Source of the DNA: Chrysoporthe austroafricana
Lineage: Eukaryota > Ascomycota > Sordariomycetes > Diaporthales > Cryphonectriaceae
Length of the DNA stretch: 64,000 nucleotides
Assembly (NCBI GenBank): GCA_001051155.2
Contig: JYIP02000014.1
Location: 91,990 to 155,989 of the forward strand
Reading direction: 5' to 3'
Shown: positions 1 to 11,668 of the stretch, piece after piece
Numbering within the stretch: the stretch's first letter is position 1
How the letters are laid out: every line of letters begins with the position of its first letter
Made by a program: the position numbers and the translations under genes
Notes under the pieces: model-generated
What the model was told of the DNA's origin: nothing
Database searches by the model: none
The model's input: the letters and a program-made list of their open reading frames with translations, nothing else

Positions 1-1239
1 GTGCTTAGCCCTAGGCTCGGTGAAGATCCTCTTCTGACAGCAGTACAGACTCCTGAGCACATCCCGGTGTTCACCGCAATGGCGGAGAACTTTGTGTTGT
101 TCGACAGGTGGTTCTGCTCTGTACCGGGTCCCACGAACCCTAATAGGGCTTACATCACCAGCGGCACCTCTCACGGTCACGGGGAGAACGATGACGCTTT
201 TGACGAGTACGGGCTCCCGCAGAAGAGCATATTCCAGGCGCTGAGTGAGAACAACATAACCTGGACGAACTACCAGAACAGCACAACTGGGCCCGGGTGA
301 GAGGCGACGAGCCGTCCCCTAATATGTGCACGTTTGAACATTACTGACCGCCGTACCCAGGCTGGGGTTCAATCCCGATGCGGCTTTCTACTCAGTAAGT
401 CTTGTCTCCCTTTTGCTCCCTCTCCCTATCATTGGGGCTCATACTGCGGCCGTGTCCGCTCTCGACTTCAAGAAGCGGTGTTAGGGAAGAAAAGGATGCT
501 GTCGCCGGTGTAAGATCCGGAAACGAGGCAAATCCCAGGTGCTCAAATTTTCGCCGCTAACGTACTTCGTACTGCAGTGGACTGCAGAGTCCGGAGCCAA
601 TGTGACCAACATCAAGGCCATTGAGCACTTCTACACCGATGCCGCAGCCGGCACACTCCCGCAGTTCACCTACATCAACCCAGAATGCTGCTCCTACCAG
701 TCGTTCCATCCTCCGTCGCCCATAAATCTAGGGGAGACGTTCATCAAGGGCATCTACGAGGCCATCCGGAACTCGCCACAGTGGAACACGACACTATTCA
801 TCCTCACCTTCGACGAACACGGCGGGTTTGGAGACCATGTGAGCCAGGCGTTGACACCTGATCCTGAACCCCATCCCGGGCTGACCATCAACTACAGGTC
901 CCCCCGCCCGTCAACGTGCCCGCAGGTGACGACCTCACTTACACGGAGACGGCACAGGACGGGAAGAATATCACGTTCGCCTTCGACCGGCTGGGCGTGC
1001 GGGTGCCGACGCTCCTGATCTCGCCGTGGGTCGGCAAAGGACTGATCGAGAACAAGGGGCAGAACTTCGGCGGCGAGTACACACACACCAGCATCCTGAA
1101 CTTCCTGTCAGAACTGTGGGGCGTCGAGAGACTGACGCCCCGCGTCGAGTACTCGTCCACCTTCGAGCATCTCATCCTCGACACCATCAGGAGTGACGAC
1201 AGCAGTCCGAGCATCCTGCCAGACCCTGTGCTATGGTAG
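1..1239 (+). CDS. Phosphoesterase / non-haemolytic phospholipase C family (5' partial)
   Basis: C-terminal 310 residues of a phosphoesterase-family enzyme (the family of bacterial non-haemolytic phospholipase C and fungal acid phosphatase/PLC-like proteins), which hydrolyses phosphoester bonds of phospholipids or other phosphate esters, usually outside the cell. Visible exons are 1-296, 361-394, 578-838 and 898-1239, all joined in frame. Motifs seen: GPTNPNR and TSGTSHGHGE near the start, NPECCS in the middle, and FDEHGGFGDH before the third intron, which carries conserved metal/phosphate-binding residues. The start codon and the expected signal peptide lie before the window. The second exon is only 34 nt. 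Family assignment is firm; the substrate is not known. Confidence 0.85.
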
Positions 1240-1565
1240 ACGGGGGAACGGGGCCTGGTCACCTTGTGAAAGGGACTTTGAACAAATAGAATAATAATTG
1301 TCAGATACATTGAAATGAGCACCTGTTGCCCCCGGTCATTTCACCGGACCAAGCTGAGAGGGTGAGATTGCGCCCGGGGTGTGCTTGAGACTCCGCAGCC
1401 TTTCGAATTTGGGGCGTGGCGCAGCAGCACTAAGATATCCTATGAAACTGCAAACTTGCGAAAGCCAGTTGTGCGCAATGTCGTTGCCTACTCTGCTCTC
1501 TAACACGATTCTTATCAGTCTGGCTAAAACACACACGAATAAACCTATGAAGCTGCCTAGGTGCG
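1240..1565. other. Intergenic, no gene seen
   Basis: Spacer between two genes on the same strand. It should hold the 3' end of the phosphoesterase gene and the promoter of the hydrolase. No RNA gene or repeat was recognised. Confidence 0.6.
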
Positions 1566-2411
1566 ATGGATCTCACCATGCTAGTCGATCCCGATACGCA
1601 GCTCAGCTACGTACTCCTTGACGCAGAAGCCAAGGGCGGTTTGGCGACTGCAGCCAAGCATCAAGGCCAGCATTCCCCCTCGAACGTGTCGATAATCTGC
1701 TGCCACGGCTCTGGGCAGGGCACGCATGCTGAGGCCTGGCTTCCGCTGGTGAGGGAGATTAGCAAGCACGCGCCGGTGTTGTTCTATGAGAGACGAGAAG
1801 CCGGGCAGAGCACAGCAGCAGCCTCGCGCTCTCAGGCGCCTAGAGAGTCAGTGCATGACCTTGTCGTGCTCCTAAGGGCTACGCGGCTGAGACCACCATA
1901 CATTCTCGTCGCACATTCTTACGGCGGCGCAATAGCACGAGGGTTCCTCCAGATGCATCCCGGGCAGGTCACCGGCATGGTCCTCGCAGAGACGGGCCAG
2001 GAGACCCCGATAGAACACGAGGAGGAGCAATACAGGAGGCAGATCCTCGGCGCCAGACCCCTGAGTGTAATCCACGCAGATTCGCTGTTCTCGAAACACG
2101 GTGAGGATAGTCCGTCTCCCGAGGAGGCGAGGCTCAGAAGTCTGTGGGCCAAGGAGGACGAGCGGCTCAAGAAGGCACAGCTCCGACTCAGCTCGAACGC
2201 CCGGTACGTGCGGGTCGACAGTTGCGGGCACAACATCATTCGCGACCGGCCTGATGTCGTTGCCGATGAGGTCAGCTGGGTACTGGAGAACCTCGCCTCA
2301 CTTCCAGGACACCCTCGCATCGCCAGTATTGGCAACTATCTCAAGCGCTTTGTCCGTCTTCTGCACCACAACGAGGGGGGAGAGGACTGTGATGCCGATG
2401 GCAAAGGGTGA
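1566..2411 (+). CDS. Alpha/beta hydrolase, single exon
   Basis: A 281-residue alpha/beta-hydrolase-fold protein with no intron needed. An oxyanion-hole region with HGSGQGTHAEAW is near residue 50, the nucleophile elbow AHSYGG (Ser) near residue 118, and a late SCGHNI supplies the candidate catalytic His. A charged helical cap follows the nucleophile, with many Glu and Arg residues around 150-200. There is no signal peptide, so it is probably intracellular. The last 30 residues (acidic, EGGEDCDADGKG) look like a tail outside the fold. The second Met at residue 5 is an alternative start. It could be an esterase, epoxide-hydrolase-like or haloperoxidase-like enzyme; the substrate cannot be read from the sequence. 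Confidence 0.8.
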   Translation: MDLTMLVDPDTQLSYVLLDAEAKGGLATAAKHQGQHSPSNVSIICCHGSGQGTHAEAWLPLVREISKHAPVLFYERREAGQSTAAASRSQAPRESVHDLVVLLRATRLRPPYILVAHSYGGAIARGFLQMHPGQVTGMVLAETGQETPIEHEEEQYRRQILGARPLSVIHADSLFSKHGEDSPSPEEARLRSLWAKEDERLKKAQLRLSSNARYVRVDSCGHNIIRDRPDVVADEVSWVLENLASLPGHPRIASIGNYLKRFVRLLHHNEGGEDCDADGKG

Positions 2412-2800
2412 AAGGAAGTTGTCGCGCGAATCATCATTGTCTTTGGGGAGCCTAGATGCTCTATCTAGCTTACCGAGTAGCCCTGGTCATTCGACAACTA
2501 TGCAACAGGAGTCGTTATAGACTGAATATCCAGTAGCGCAAATATGAAGACGAGAAGTCATAAAAGGACGGTCCCATGCGGGAGGAAGCTCTTAGTTTAG
2601 TACACTCGTCCGAAATAGGCCTTGTCCGGGTTATACGGCGTAGGGAAATGGAACCGAGACACAATAGCCTCCTCATCTAGTAGTCTCATCTCCACAGCCT
2701 GCTCTGTTTTCCTCGGTAAGGTGGTGAGTGTTGTGGCAAGATAGGAATGCCACGACGAGAAGTCACGAACGCAGGGAATGCGATATCCACGAGTGGCCGC
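2412..2800. other. Intergenic between convergent genes
   Basis: Shared 3' region of the hydrolase (plus) and the RING/SWIM gene (minus). Nothing else recognised. Confidence 0.6.
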
Positions 2801-4068
2801 TCACCAGTAGGACCTGCGGCCACGGTAACGGGGACGACCTGACCACCAACTGCTGTAGGTAGAATAGTCTCGCCGGGTACTGACACCGAGCTGGTCGGCG
2901 ACGTTGTAGTAGCCGTCGTGGGTGAGTCTCCCCCGTCTGATGTCGATGGTCTTCATGACCTCGTCGTCACCCTGCCAGGGACTGCGGCAGTACGGACAAG
3001 AGACCTCGGCAGCGGCACCACCTGCCTGGCGCCTCGTGGCGGCCCACATCTCGAAGCACTGCCGGTGGACATTCTGGCCGCAGGTAGCCTTGCACCAGAC
3101 CAGTTGCTCCCCGCCAGGGCCAGGCCCCATCCCCTCGAAGCAGATGGGGCAGTCTCCCCCGACTAGCTTGCGATTCCTATCGTGGGGGCCGGAACCGCCC
3201 TGCGCGCCGGCCGGGTCGGGCGCGTTGTCCAGGATGTCCTTTAGCTCAGTGTTGAGGAGGGCCAGCTGGTAGACGTACTGGGTCCTGGCGCGGAGGACCT
3301 TCTTGAGGACGAAGACGACATGCTTGCACTGGTTGCCAGCCTTGGCGTGAGGACAATCGCAGGTGGGCTGGCGGGCGATGCAGATATTGTAGACGTTACC
3401 CGTGCTGCCGGAGACCTGGAGAAACAACTCCGGGCAGTCGTCGGTGCCGCATAGGGTGCGCGAGAGGACGAAGAATCGCTGCGTGGTGGCGCGCTCGAGG
3501 ATGGCAGCGAAGGAGCCAGGTGGTTTCTGGCGGTACCTGCAGCATCACGAGCGTGTCAGCCCAGTGCAGTGAATGCCGGGACGCATCTCAGAAGGACGCA
3601 CCGTCGCAGGCGCTTCTCGCCACCGGCGGACACGGTGGGCGCAGCAGGCCTAGGCGCCTTCTTCCTGGGCCCAGCGTCCTCCGCGCTCATGTCGCGTGCC
3701 TCGCCGGCAGCGCAGTAGCCATGTTTGTCCCCGTCCCCATCGGCATTGGGCGGCGCGGCCTGCAGCTTGCGCTTACTGCCACGGGCGGTGGTGTTCGTGT
3801 CGGTCCCGTCGAGGCGGCTCGAGGATGGGCCGCCCGCGGTCGCGTTCGAACCAGGTGCGTTCTGGTGGGGATCGACGCCCATCGCGCGCACGTCTATCCT
3901 CGACCCGAGGGAGGGTGGGATGGTCTGGCGGATGGCCTGGGCTAGGGGGAGGCTGTGGCTCGGGCTCGTCCTCGGGCTCGTCCTCGTCCTCGCCCTCGTA
4001 TGTGGCCTGCGGTCAGGGTCAAGAAGCCGCATGTGGAGTGGAGGAGGGCTGGATTCCCTGATTTCCAC
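2801..4068 (-). CDS. RING and SWIM zinc-finger protein, putative E3 ubiquitin ligase
   Basis: Two exons, 4068-3602 and 3536-2801, with an intron GTGCGT...CTGCAG, give about 400 residues. The N-terminal half is low-complexity and rich in Pro, Arg and Gly, with a basic KRK and RKK that could be nuclear signals. A SWIM finger (CDC, eight residues, CKH) lies near residues 215-235. A RING-type finger follows at about 287-340: CPIC, then WCKATCGQNVH, then CPYC. This SWIM-then-RING order is that of ZSWIM2/MEX-type ubiquitin ligases, so E3 ligase activity is the likely role (inference). The exon-2 segment before the SWIM (PGSFAAILERATTQRFFVLSR) matches the lead-in usual for this group. The start Met is the first in the frame; a later Met is possible. 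Confidence 0.8.
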
Positions 4069-6397
4069 CCACTCGCGGTGGCGGGCCTTACTGAGTGCTG
4101 TGTGTGCGGCAGCTAATTCCTCAGTGGGTGCTAGCTAGCGTGCGCCCCGCCAGTACCTATCGGGCAGTGTGTCAGGGCCTCTGTTGACGTCAGAACCAGT
4201 CCGCCAGTGACAATCTGGTGGCGATGTCTGCATCTCACGCCTCTACCAACAAAGGGGTGCAGCATCTCAAGCTGCCGATGACAAGAGGATACGGGAACCC
4301 GACGGTGGTTATGAATCCTACATGCCCCCATTCTCTTCATCCTGGGTATTGTTGTAAATTCTTGAGATCTCCAGGCGCTCCCTCCAGGCCCGATGGGCCA
4401 TGAGTTGTTGCGACAGCCCGCCCGTCTCTTCACCTCTCACCCTTTCTGACGACTTTTGGTGTTCGTGGCAGGAGGATGCCGAGGCTGCCCTGGTTCAGGT
4501 GAGCCCGACAGGCTGCGAGGGCATCAAATGTTGCAGTCGCCGGGAAGCTACACAGACAGATCCTCTCCGTATGGCTGGGTGATGTGACGCACAACATACA
4601 CCCCCAGCCGCTATGGATGGGGTAAGCGTCACGAGATGAACATCCAGAAGGCGGAAATCATCTCATGTGCATATTATCAAGATTCGTGCTATTTCTGTAC
4701 GGACGTACGCAGATAGTACATAGTACTATGATCGTTGTGGTATATCTCCCGAGACCAAGGTTGCGGCCCACCTAGCCAACCTTCCTTAGGACTATCAGAT
4801 GAGGCAAGCCAAGACATGCGATGCCACGCCACTCCGAAGGCCAACTACCATGCGCCCTTAGGGATCTAGGCCGAAACGGAGAAAGGGAGAGGGCAGGAGG
4901 AGGGGGGGTTAAAGGCTAGGGCTGATGGCAATACTGGACGGCAGTGGTGTCGGCTAGGCAGGACGGAGGAAAGCAAGAGAGAGGAAAGGCAAGAAGACAA
5001 AGAAAAAAAGAAAGAGGAGATGGGCTTCGACGTCTCCCTACGCAGAGAGGGACAAACTTCGAGGTCGGAGACGGTCGAAGTCCACGCCGACCAGACGCCA
5101 GCTCACTGGCGAATCCCGGCCTCTGGGCGGCAACGCGCTCCACCACAAGCTGTGGACCCTGCATCGCATCTTCATGTCCCCGACAGGGAGAACGGGAGGG
5201 CATAAAGCCATTATCGCCCAAGGGCAGGCGAGACTAACCCGTGGGCACGGAGATCGCTCACTGTACGCCTGCCAAGTCCAGCCTAGTTGAAACAGGATGA
5301 ACGGCAGCGCTCTCGATCGGCAGTGTACGGGCGTGGACCTGCATAACTCACTCGTCCGCCGCGTCGCTTCAACTCGCCTGGGACAATGTCTCTGGACAGG
5401 ACAGCGGCAAGACGGCATGACAGCCTCCTTCAAAGTAACATGGCTGCACGGCATGGCCCTGTCTGCTGCAGGCCCAGGCCTCTGGTCCTCTGTCAGGTTT
5501 TCCTGGCAACCTGCCCGACCGGGCAATGCGTCGAGGATGACGCAGTCTCCTCGACATCCCTTGCGCCCTGTTCTTCATGCTATTGGCCGCCCGGGTCTGG
5601 ACCCTCGACCTACACACGGGCATGCGGTGGGATCTGCCTCCGTGGTGTGGTGTGGACACCCATACTCACCCACACTAGCACCAGGGCTATGCACAATGAC
5701 CCGTCGCCGACGACCACATAGCCAAGATCCTCGCCGGCCTGCTTAACAACCTCGAGAACCGTCAACCTCGCAGACTCCCCGATGACACCGCGACATGGTA
5801 TAACCCCTTCACCGGAGGCAGACGTAATAGCTGCCCTCGCCTATGGCGCAGGGGCTAAGCCTGCCCCATCCTGTCGTGATAACAAACCCTTTCACGGCCC
5901 CTTGTGTGAGGTCGGATTCTCGAGAATAGGAAATGGACTTGCAGATTATTTTCCTGTTCTGTTACTGGTCTCTCCCTACCCCAGTATCGTCGCCCTCAGA
6001 GTCTGGTTCCGCCCATGCCAGTGACGCCACAGCAGCAGACCCGGAATCCATTAGAGCACCTTGTTTCGCCTCGCCACGTTCTATACTTCAATACTTCTCC
6101 AGAACCATCCCCGCCGTGCAAGAGGCTGCCTTGCCGTCCCCCGGTTCTTCCATAGCGGGAACAGTCGACTGAGCTGGACTCATACCTTATTCACCTGTCT
6201 CCTTATCTAGGTGCACCTCGTCGGCACATTTCCAGACTCCCATACGCCTCCTCATCGCTGTGTTCCGTGCAGGCCCGGCCTGTGCCCTACCCCGATCAAG
6301 CTTTCCCAAGCGGCCTGCCCTTATAGAACACCTTCAATCCGCCTCGGCCATAGTCCTCGATACCCCCGTCTCCCAGTCCAATTACTACAGACTCACC
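4069..6397. other. Gene-poor 2.3-kb interval
   Basis: Only short overlapping frames with arginine/proline-rich translations occur here and none resembles a known family. There is an A/G-rich stretch at about 4865-5015. The interval separates divergent genes (RING/SWIM on minus, SUR7 on plus) and probably holds both promoters and 5' leaders. No RNA gene was recognised. Confidence 0.5.
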
Positions 6398-7595
6398 ATG
6401 AAATTCACCGTCGCCATACCGCTCGTCGTCTCCATGGTGAGCTTCGTGCTCACCATGCTGGCGCTGCTCGCCGGCAGCCAGAAGGGCTTCATGGAGGACT
6501 ACCACGTAGTGATGGTCAACACGTCGACCCTCGGCCACAACTTCCTGTCGAACCTCGCGGACGGTGGCAGCAGTAGTACCACTACAACTACGTCGGCAAC
6601 GCCCACCTCAACCGACAAGGGCGTACTGGGCGGCCTAGGAGGTCTGCTCACCTCCATTGAGGCATCGGCGACCGGCGTCATCGGCTCTGTCGAGAGCCAG
6701 GCGGCTAGTATCCTTAACGACGTTGGCAACGACGTGGCGGATAAGTTGGCCAAGGAGCTGGGGATCGAGCAGTTCTACTCATTCCACGTCCTCGATCTCT
6801 GTCAGGGCGACTATGCCCCGAATGCCACGGCACGGAGCGCGTGGTTGAACATCTCATCGTGTACCCAGTAAGACATCCTTCGGCGTTCCTTTTATGCCAA
6901 GGCTTTTGTGCCAGGATACTGACATGTGTTTCTCGCAGGCCAATGGATTTCTGTAAGCTGCACCCAGCTCTCTAAGCTCTTTCGATTCTTTTGGCTCGCC
7001 TCTGATTCGGATGCTAACCATATGAGCAGCCGCCATGGACATGTCATCCCTCCTCAACAAGCAACTGAGCGTCGGTCCCTTTAACGTGTCCCTCTCGGAC
7101 CTGGGGTTCACCGAGAAGCTGGAGAAGAAGCTGAGCAAGCTGCCGACCGTCTTCGAGGCCCTGGCCGCGCTGTACATCCTAAGCGCCATCTTCACCGGTC
7201 TCTCCATACTGGGCGCTGCATCAGGCCTCTTCCTCATCCCGCAGAAGGGCCGCAGGGTCCTCGTCGCCAATCTCGGCCTCGCCCTGGCCGCCGCCTGCTT
7301 TCTCTTCATCGGCAGCCTGCTATACACAGTTGGAGCCAGTGAGATCGTCAAGAAGATCCATGAAGAGAACGCCGATGACATCGGCCTCAAGGTCTCCATC
7401 GGCTCCAGGTTTGAGGGCCTGACCTGGGCCGCATTCGCGCTGATGGCCATCGCCACTGGGTATTGGGCCTGGGAGCTCATCATCGCGATCCGGGCCCGCA
7501 GGAGGGCTCAGCGCACGCGGAACAGGGGCGAGAAGTACTCCATGGAGTCCAGCCGGGATCGCGGGATCGCGGGATGGCGAGGAACTACTAGATAA
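6398..7595 (+). CDS. SUR7/PalI family plasma-membrane protein
   Basis: Three exons, 6398-6867, 6939-6952 and 7030-7595, code for 349 residues. The start is chosen because MKFTVAIPLVVSMVSFVLTML begins with a membrane helix typical of SUR7/PalI proteins. A Ser/Thr-rich extracellular loop follows (about residues 45-75), then a segment ending in FYSFHVLDLCQGDY, the conserved family region, and three more hydrophobic segments (around ALAALYILSAIFTGLSILGA, GLALAAACFLFIGSLLY and FALMAIATGYWAWELIIAI). It has a basic cytosolic tail. Family members sit in eisosomes/cortical patches or act in pH sensing at the plasma membrane. Exon 2 is only 14 nt, flanked by good GT-AG ends, and joins the frames precisely. 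Confidence 0.85.
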
Positions 7596-8605
7596 AACCT
7601 CATACTTGCTACCTTCAGGGCTGTTTCAACCCTGTCGGGGTCAGAATCTCATGTGTCGATTAAAATTCCAGGATGAAGGCCTGGTGCCTCCGTATCGGCT
7701 GCTCATTCATAGGACTAGGAGGACTGTCCGATGCGTCGCAACCCTTCGAAAGATATCGCAAATCAGTAGGACGTGTGTTTATTGATTATGCAGCATTTTG
7801 TACACTATAGATATCTGATAGCTACGCAGAGACTGAAAATTTGCCAATCGCCAGTTGGTGCAGACTAATGTCCGCATTTTGGTATACCGCAAGGCAATAT
7901 TGAAGGCACCGGATCCTTTCGTACTTTAGGATCACACGATAGGGAGCAGATTGAATCAGGGGCAACTTGCGTTCAAGAGAACGAGTCGAGTAATATCAAT
8001 GTAGCTCTCGCGGCTTCGGTTCATCGCTTAAGACAATTCATTCATAGATTGATTATTCTAGCTACCCTGGTTCTAAGTGAGTCCCGGTGAATGATAATTC
8101 TAGTTGAATGCACTGCCGCAGCCCGTCTAGGAGCCCACTCTCGTCTTGATATACTCAACTCCTACGACTAACACTCGGAAACAGAGTGATCGTGAAGTCG
8201 ACATCATTTCGAGGGGGAGCTCAGACTAAGCCACCGGTAAGGATTCTTGTATCTGCAGTCGTGACTGCTCCATATGAGGGTGGGCTTACTGCGCAAATGC
8301 ATGTGCAGCTGAGGATATATGATAAAGAGAGGTATGCGCTTGAGATCAAAGATTTTGTTCCGCCATAGCTCGTTTAGGCGTGGCTCATTTGAGAAGGTGG
8401 GCAGTGCCGGATGACACCATCTATACGCATCAGACAGGAAGATAGTGTGAAGTGCACAGCTATAGGTGAATGATAATTTCTTTCCTTTCACTCGTACTAG
8501 GTAATATCAGCCTCCTATCACAAGCTGTGATATCCCACTTCCCGGCATAGCCACCACTCTGTCCATTTCAGGGCTTGGGCTCCCTCAGAACTAACAGAAG
8601 CAGGC
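7596..8605. other. AT-richer intergenic between convergent genes
   Basis: About 1 kb with no open frame longer than 95 codons and no recognisable RNA gene or repeat. It is visibly richer in A/T than the flanking exons. Confidence 0.6.
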
Positions 8606-9822
8606 TCACGCCTTCGCCTTAGCGATCCTAGCCTCCATTATGGCAACCACATCATCTTCGTTGAAGATACCGGTCACGCTCGGTGACCCGATGATTGCCT
8701 CAGACCACTTGTGGAAATTGGGAGCCTGCTCAGCCAAAGCCTTCACGAGGCTATCTGGTACAAGTCCGCGCTTCGCAAACGTTTTGAGACGGAGCACAAA
8801 CGGTCCCGTCAGGCACTAAGTAGCACGGCACAGTTAACCCGGCTCATCGCTTTTACAAACGGGTGAGGGGGGCGGTTATATGTAGAACAAGGTGTCACTC
8901 GCCTCGGCAAGAGTGAGCTTGTCGCTGCCTCCAAAGAACGGGCCCGCATTGTCCAAGAGCGGTTCGACCTCCTTTACAACGGCTTTGACAAGATCGCCAG
9001 CATGTTCGGCGGCCTCATCGCCAGTCTTAGCCGTCAACGTCTTCATATACAGGCCGTTGCACTTGGAAAACCATGTATCAACGAAGAAGGCGATACGGGC
9101 CCGAGCGACGGGTCCATTGGGGTCCGATGAAGCGGGAACAAGGTGGCTTGGATAGGTGTCGGCTAGGAATTGGGCCACGATGGCGGACTCGGTAATGATC
9201 TCGCCGTTGTAGGAAAGAGATGGAACAAGTCCACGCGGGTTGACTTTGAGATACTCTTGGCTCCGAGGGACGTTGAGGTCGATGATTTCCTGCGTGTGAC
9301 ATCATCAGCCGTTTCTTTTTGTGCACGCGTACACACAAACTCTCTCTCTCTTTCTTTGGTCAGTTATGGTCCCAGAAATGCCCTCCCTCTCTCATACAGG
9401 AGAGCATTATTCGAGAAACCCCTCCTCCCGGCCTCCGGTCCCCCCGGACCGTTCTCTTCTCAACATAGCTTAACGGTTTGAAGAACGGTAAAGCTAGCCT
9501 ATCATCTTACCTCTTCGAAAGGGACACCTAACTCTAATAGCGTGATATGTGCCCTAGTAGCCCATTTTCAGCCAGTCTGTACCGCTCAAACGTCTCGAGC
9601 GCGTTGAATGAGTTCTGCTGACTCCGCAAACAGAGACCCTGGTGTTCATCTCTGGATATGCTGGGGTATCTCGCGTTGGTCTAGCCATACCTATGCGCCC
9701 CTAAGCTGATAATTAGTATTCACTATTTACAACAGGCTGGGGCATTGATTAATGCGAGGCGATCGCATACATGGACACCGGTGGTTGGTGTAAAGCTTGA
9801 TGGCTGCTCCTTTAGAACCCAT
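8606..9822 (-). CDS. Glutathione S-transferase (CPW active-site type)
   Basis: Five exons on the minus strand: 9822-9771, 9700-9691 (10 nt), 9553-9511, 9289-8903 and 8815-8606, giving 233 residues. The N-terminal thioredoxin-fold half has IKLYTNHRCPW with a Cys-Pro-Trp active site as in omega-like enzymes, then RAHITLLELGVPFEE, NPRGLVPSL (cis-Pro) and ESAIVAQFL (Glu-Ser that binds glutathione). The helical C-terminal domain follows, with LTLAE leading into the last exon. It conjugates or reduces substrates with glutathione, probably in the cytosol. The 10-nt microexon supplies Trp-Ala-His-Arg. The last intron (8902-8816) appears to start with GCGAGT rather than GT; that splice preserves the frame and family length. 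The internal exons are firm; the microexon needs RNA support. Confidence 0.8.
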
Positions 9823-10387
9823 TTTCTGAGCGTTCTATGCATACAGTGACAACGACTCGAGTATGGGTAAGATCTTCTCAAACGGACGAGATACCTAATA
9901 TGATGGAGATAACTGTGGAACCAACAAAGATGGCATAACAGACAGGTCGATGAGGTTGAGGTCCATCACATTATTAATACCCTCCCGGCACTTACCCCTC
10001 ATCAGTTGATTTCAAAGCTCGATTGCATCATCTCTGGCATGATTTGCTTCACTAGCTGGGGCCAGCTAGATATCGGAGAGCATTGATTTAAACCATCTAT
10101 GCGAAGTCAATTACCTTCCGAAACGACATAACAGTGGACCACCGGAAATCTATGATCGAGCGAAGGCATAATTTACTTTGCATGACAGAGCTGTCTGCTC
10201 TGATCCTATCAAGACCACCCGTCCGGCCATGCAGCTGGATAGGCCGGACCCGGCACCGACAGAGTTTACATCGGCTTTGTTGGGTAGGCTGACCCCAACT
10301 TACCAAACAGGATCAGTCCCTCTTCCAGACGTCCGCTGCCTTCACCTGAGTATTACCTACATTTCGCACTGACCAACCTCATCGAAC
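9823..10387. other. Intergenic, promoter side of the GST gene
   Basis: Lies between the GST start and the end of the dehydrogenase gene, both on minus. Nothing specific recognised. Confidence 0.55.
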
Positions 10388-11668
10388 CTAATATTTCGCG
10401 CCTAGCTGCTTTTCCTTCTCAATCTGTTTCGGGTCAACTATGATCACCGCTTTGCCCTGAATCTTGCCGTTATGAACCATGTCGAGCAAGGCTTCAATTT
10501 TATCCAGTCCGTCAAAGACGTTTGTCTTGACTCTGATCCCATTTTCTGCGATGAAACGCATCATGTCTTCGCTTTCCTTGGGCGACGAGACCACGCTTCC
10601 ATGAACCCTTGAGAAGGTCTATGTCAGCTGTCACTTCATCCCGGGGTGAGGGCTGGAGTTGAGAGGTGCAAATCATAAGTCTCAAAAGACTTACCGGATG
10701 TCCCGCATCACAAATTCTTGAAATGGGATGACGACATCGTCTGGCTGGGCAATTTGCACCATGGTCCCGTGCATTTTGGTCACTGCGCATCCCAGAGCCG
10801 CAGCTGATGGTGCATCTGAAAGCGTGACAGTGGCATCCGCTCCGGAGCCACCAGTAGCTTCTCGGATTTGCTTGACAACAGTGTCCTTGCCCTTCCTCGC
10901 ATCCAAGACAATATCAGCACCCATGGACTTGGAAATCTCCAAGCCATCGTCCCGCGCATCGATGCCGACAACCTTCAGACCCTTCTTCTTGCCAAATTGA
11001 ACGCCTAGGTGTCCCAGACCCCCTCCAGATCCGACGATCGCAAGCCATTGTCCCGCAGCGAGACCAGCCTGTTCGACCCCTCTCCACACCGTACGCCCTG
11101 CACACGCCAGTGGTGCAGCACTGAGAAAGCTGATCTCGTCGGGCAGTTTTGTTGTTGAGCGCGCATCGCAGACGGCGTACTCGGAGAAGAAGCCATTCCG
11201 GTGTACTCCACAATGGCCTTCGACGTTGACACAATACTGCCGCCAGGACTCATTTGGGCCGGTGCAGTCGGTACACTTGCCGCAGGGGTGAAAAGGCAGT
11301 CCACACATAACACGCGAGCCCTCCCAGTCACCGACAGCTGCTCCACCAGCGACGACAGTGCCGGATCCTTCGTGAGAAGCAGTGACTGGTAGTGAGGTCG
11401 CGAAGACCCCATGCTGAATCATGCTGTCCGTATGGCAGTAAGAGGCCACGGCGATTTTGACAAGCAGGTCATAGGGACCCAATCTGGCGGGATCTGGGAC
11501 GTCGACAGTATTAATCTGATAGGGTCTGTTGAACTCGACAACCTACATATAAGGAGGTTTCTCGATGTCAGCAGTGAGTTAAGTCTCCTGCCCAGTGAAT
11601 AACAACGCTTCTCCGTGCATACTTGCCTGGATGGCCTTCATCTGCTTTGTGATATCTGCTGGATCCAT
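10388..11668 (-). CDS. Zinc-dependent alcohol dehydrogenase (yeast ADH1-like)
   Basis: Three exons, 11668-11627, 11542-10695 and 10607-10388, give 369 residues. Catalytic zinc ligands are visible: Cys in SYCHTD, His in SHEGSG (usually GHEG) and Cys in PLACAGRTVW. The structural zinc site is CGKCTDC...C. The NAD-binding fold has GSGGGLGHLG and then VVGIDARDD. It oxidises primary alcohols or reduces aldehydes with NAD(H), probably in the cytosol, and length and motifs fit the tetrameric fungal ADH group. The first intron seems to begin GCAAGT (11626-11543), a classic GC-AG donor directly after CAG. Without that 14-codon first exon the protein would lack its normal N-terminus. Ser in place of Gly before HEG is a small oddity. 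Confidence 0.88.

Noticed and set aside
361..394. GGTTCAATCCC resembling a tRNA B box
   Set aside because: It lies in exon 2 of the phosphoesterase gene and no cloverleaf can be drawn around it.
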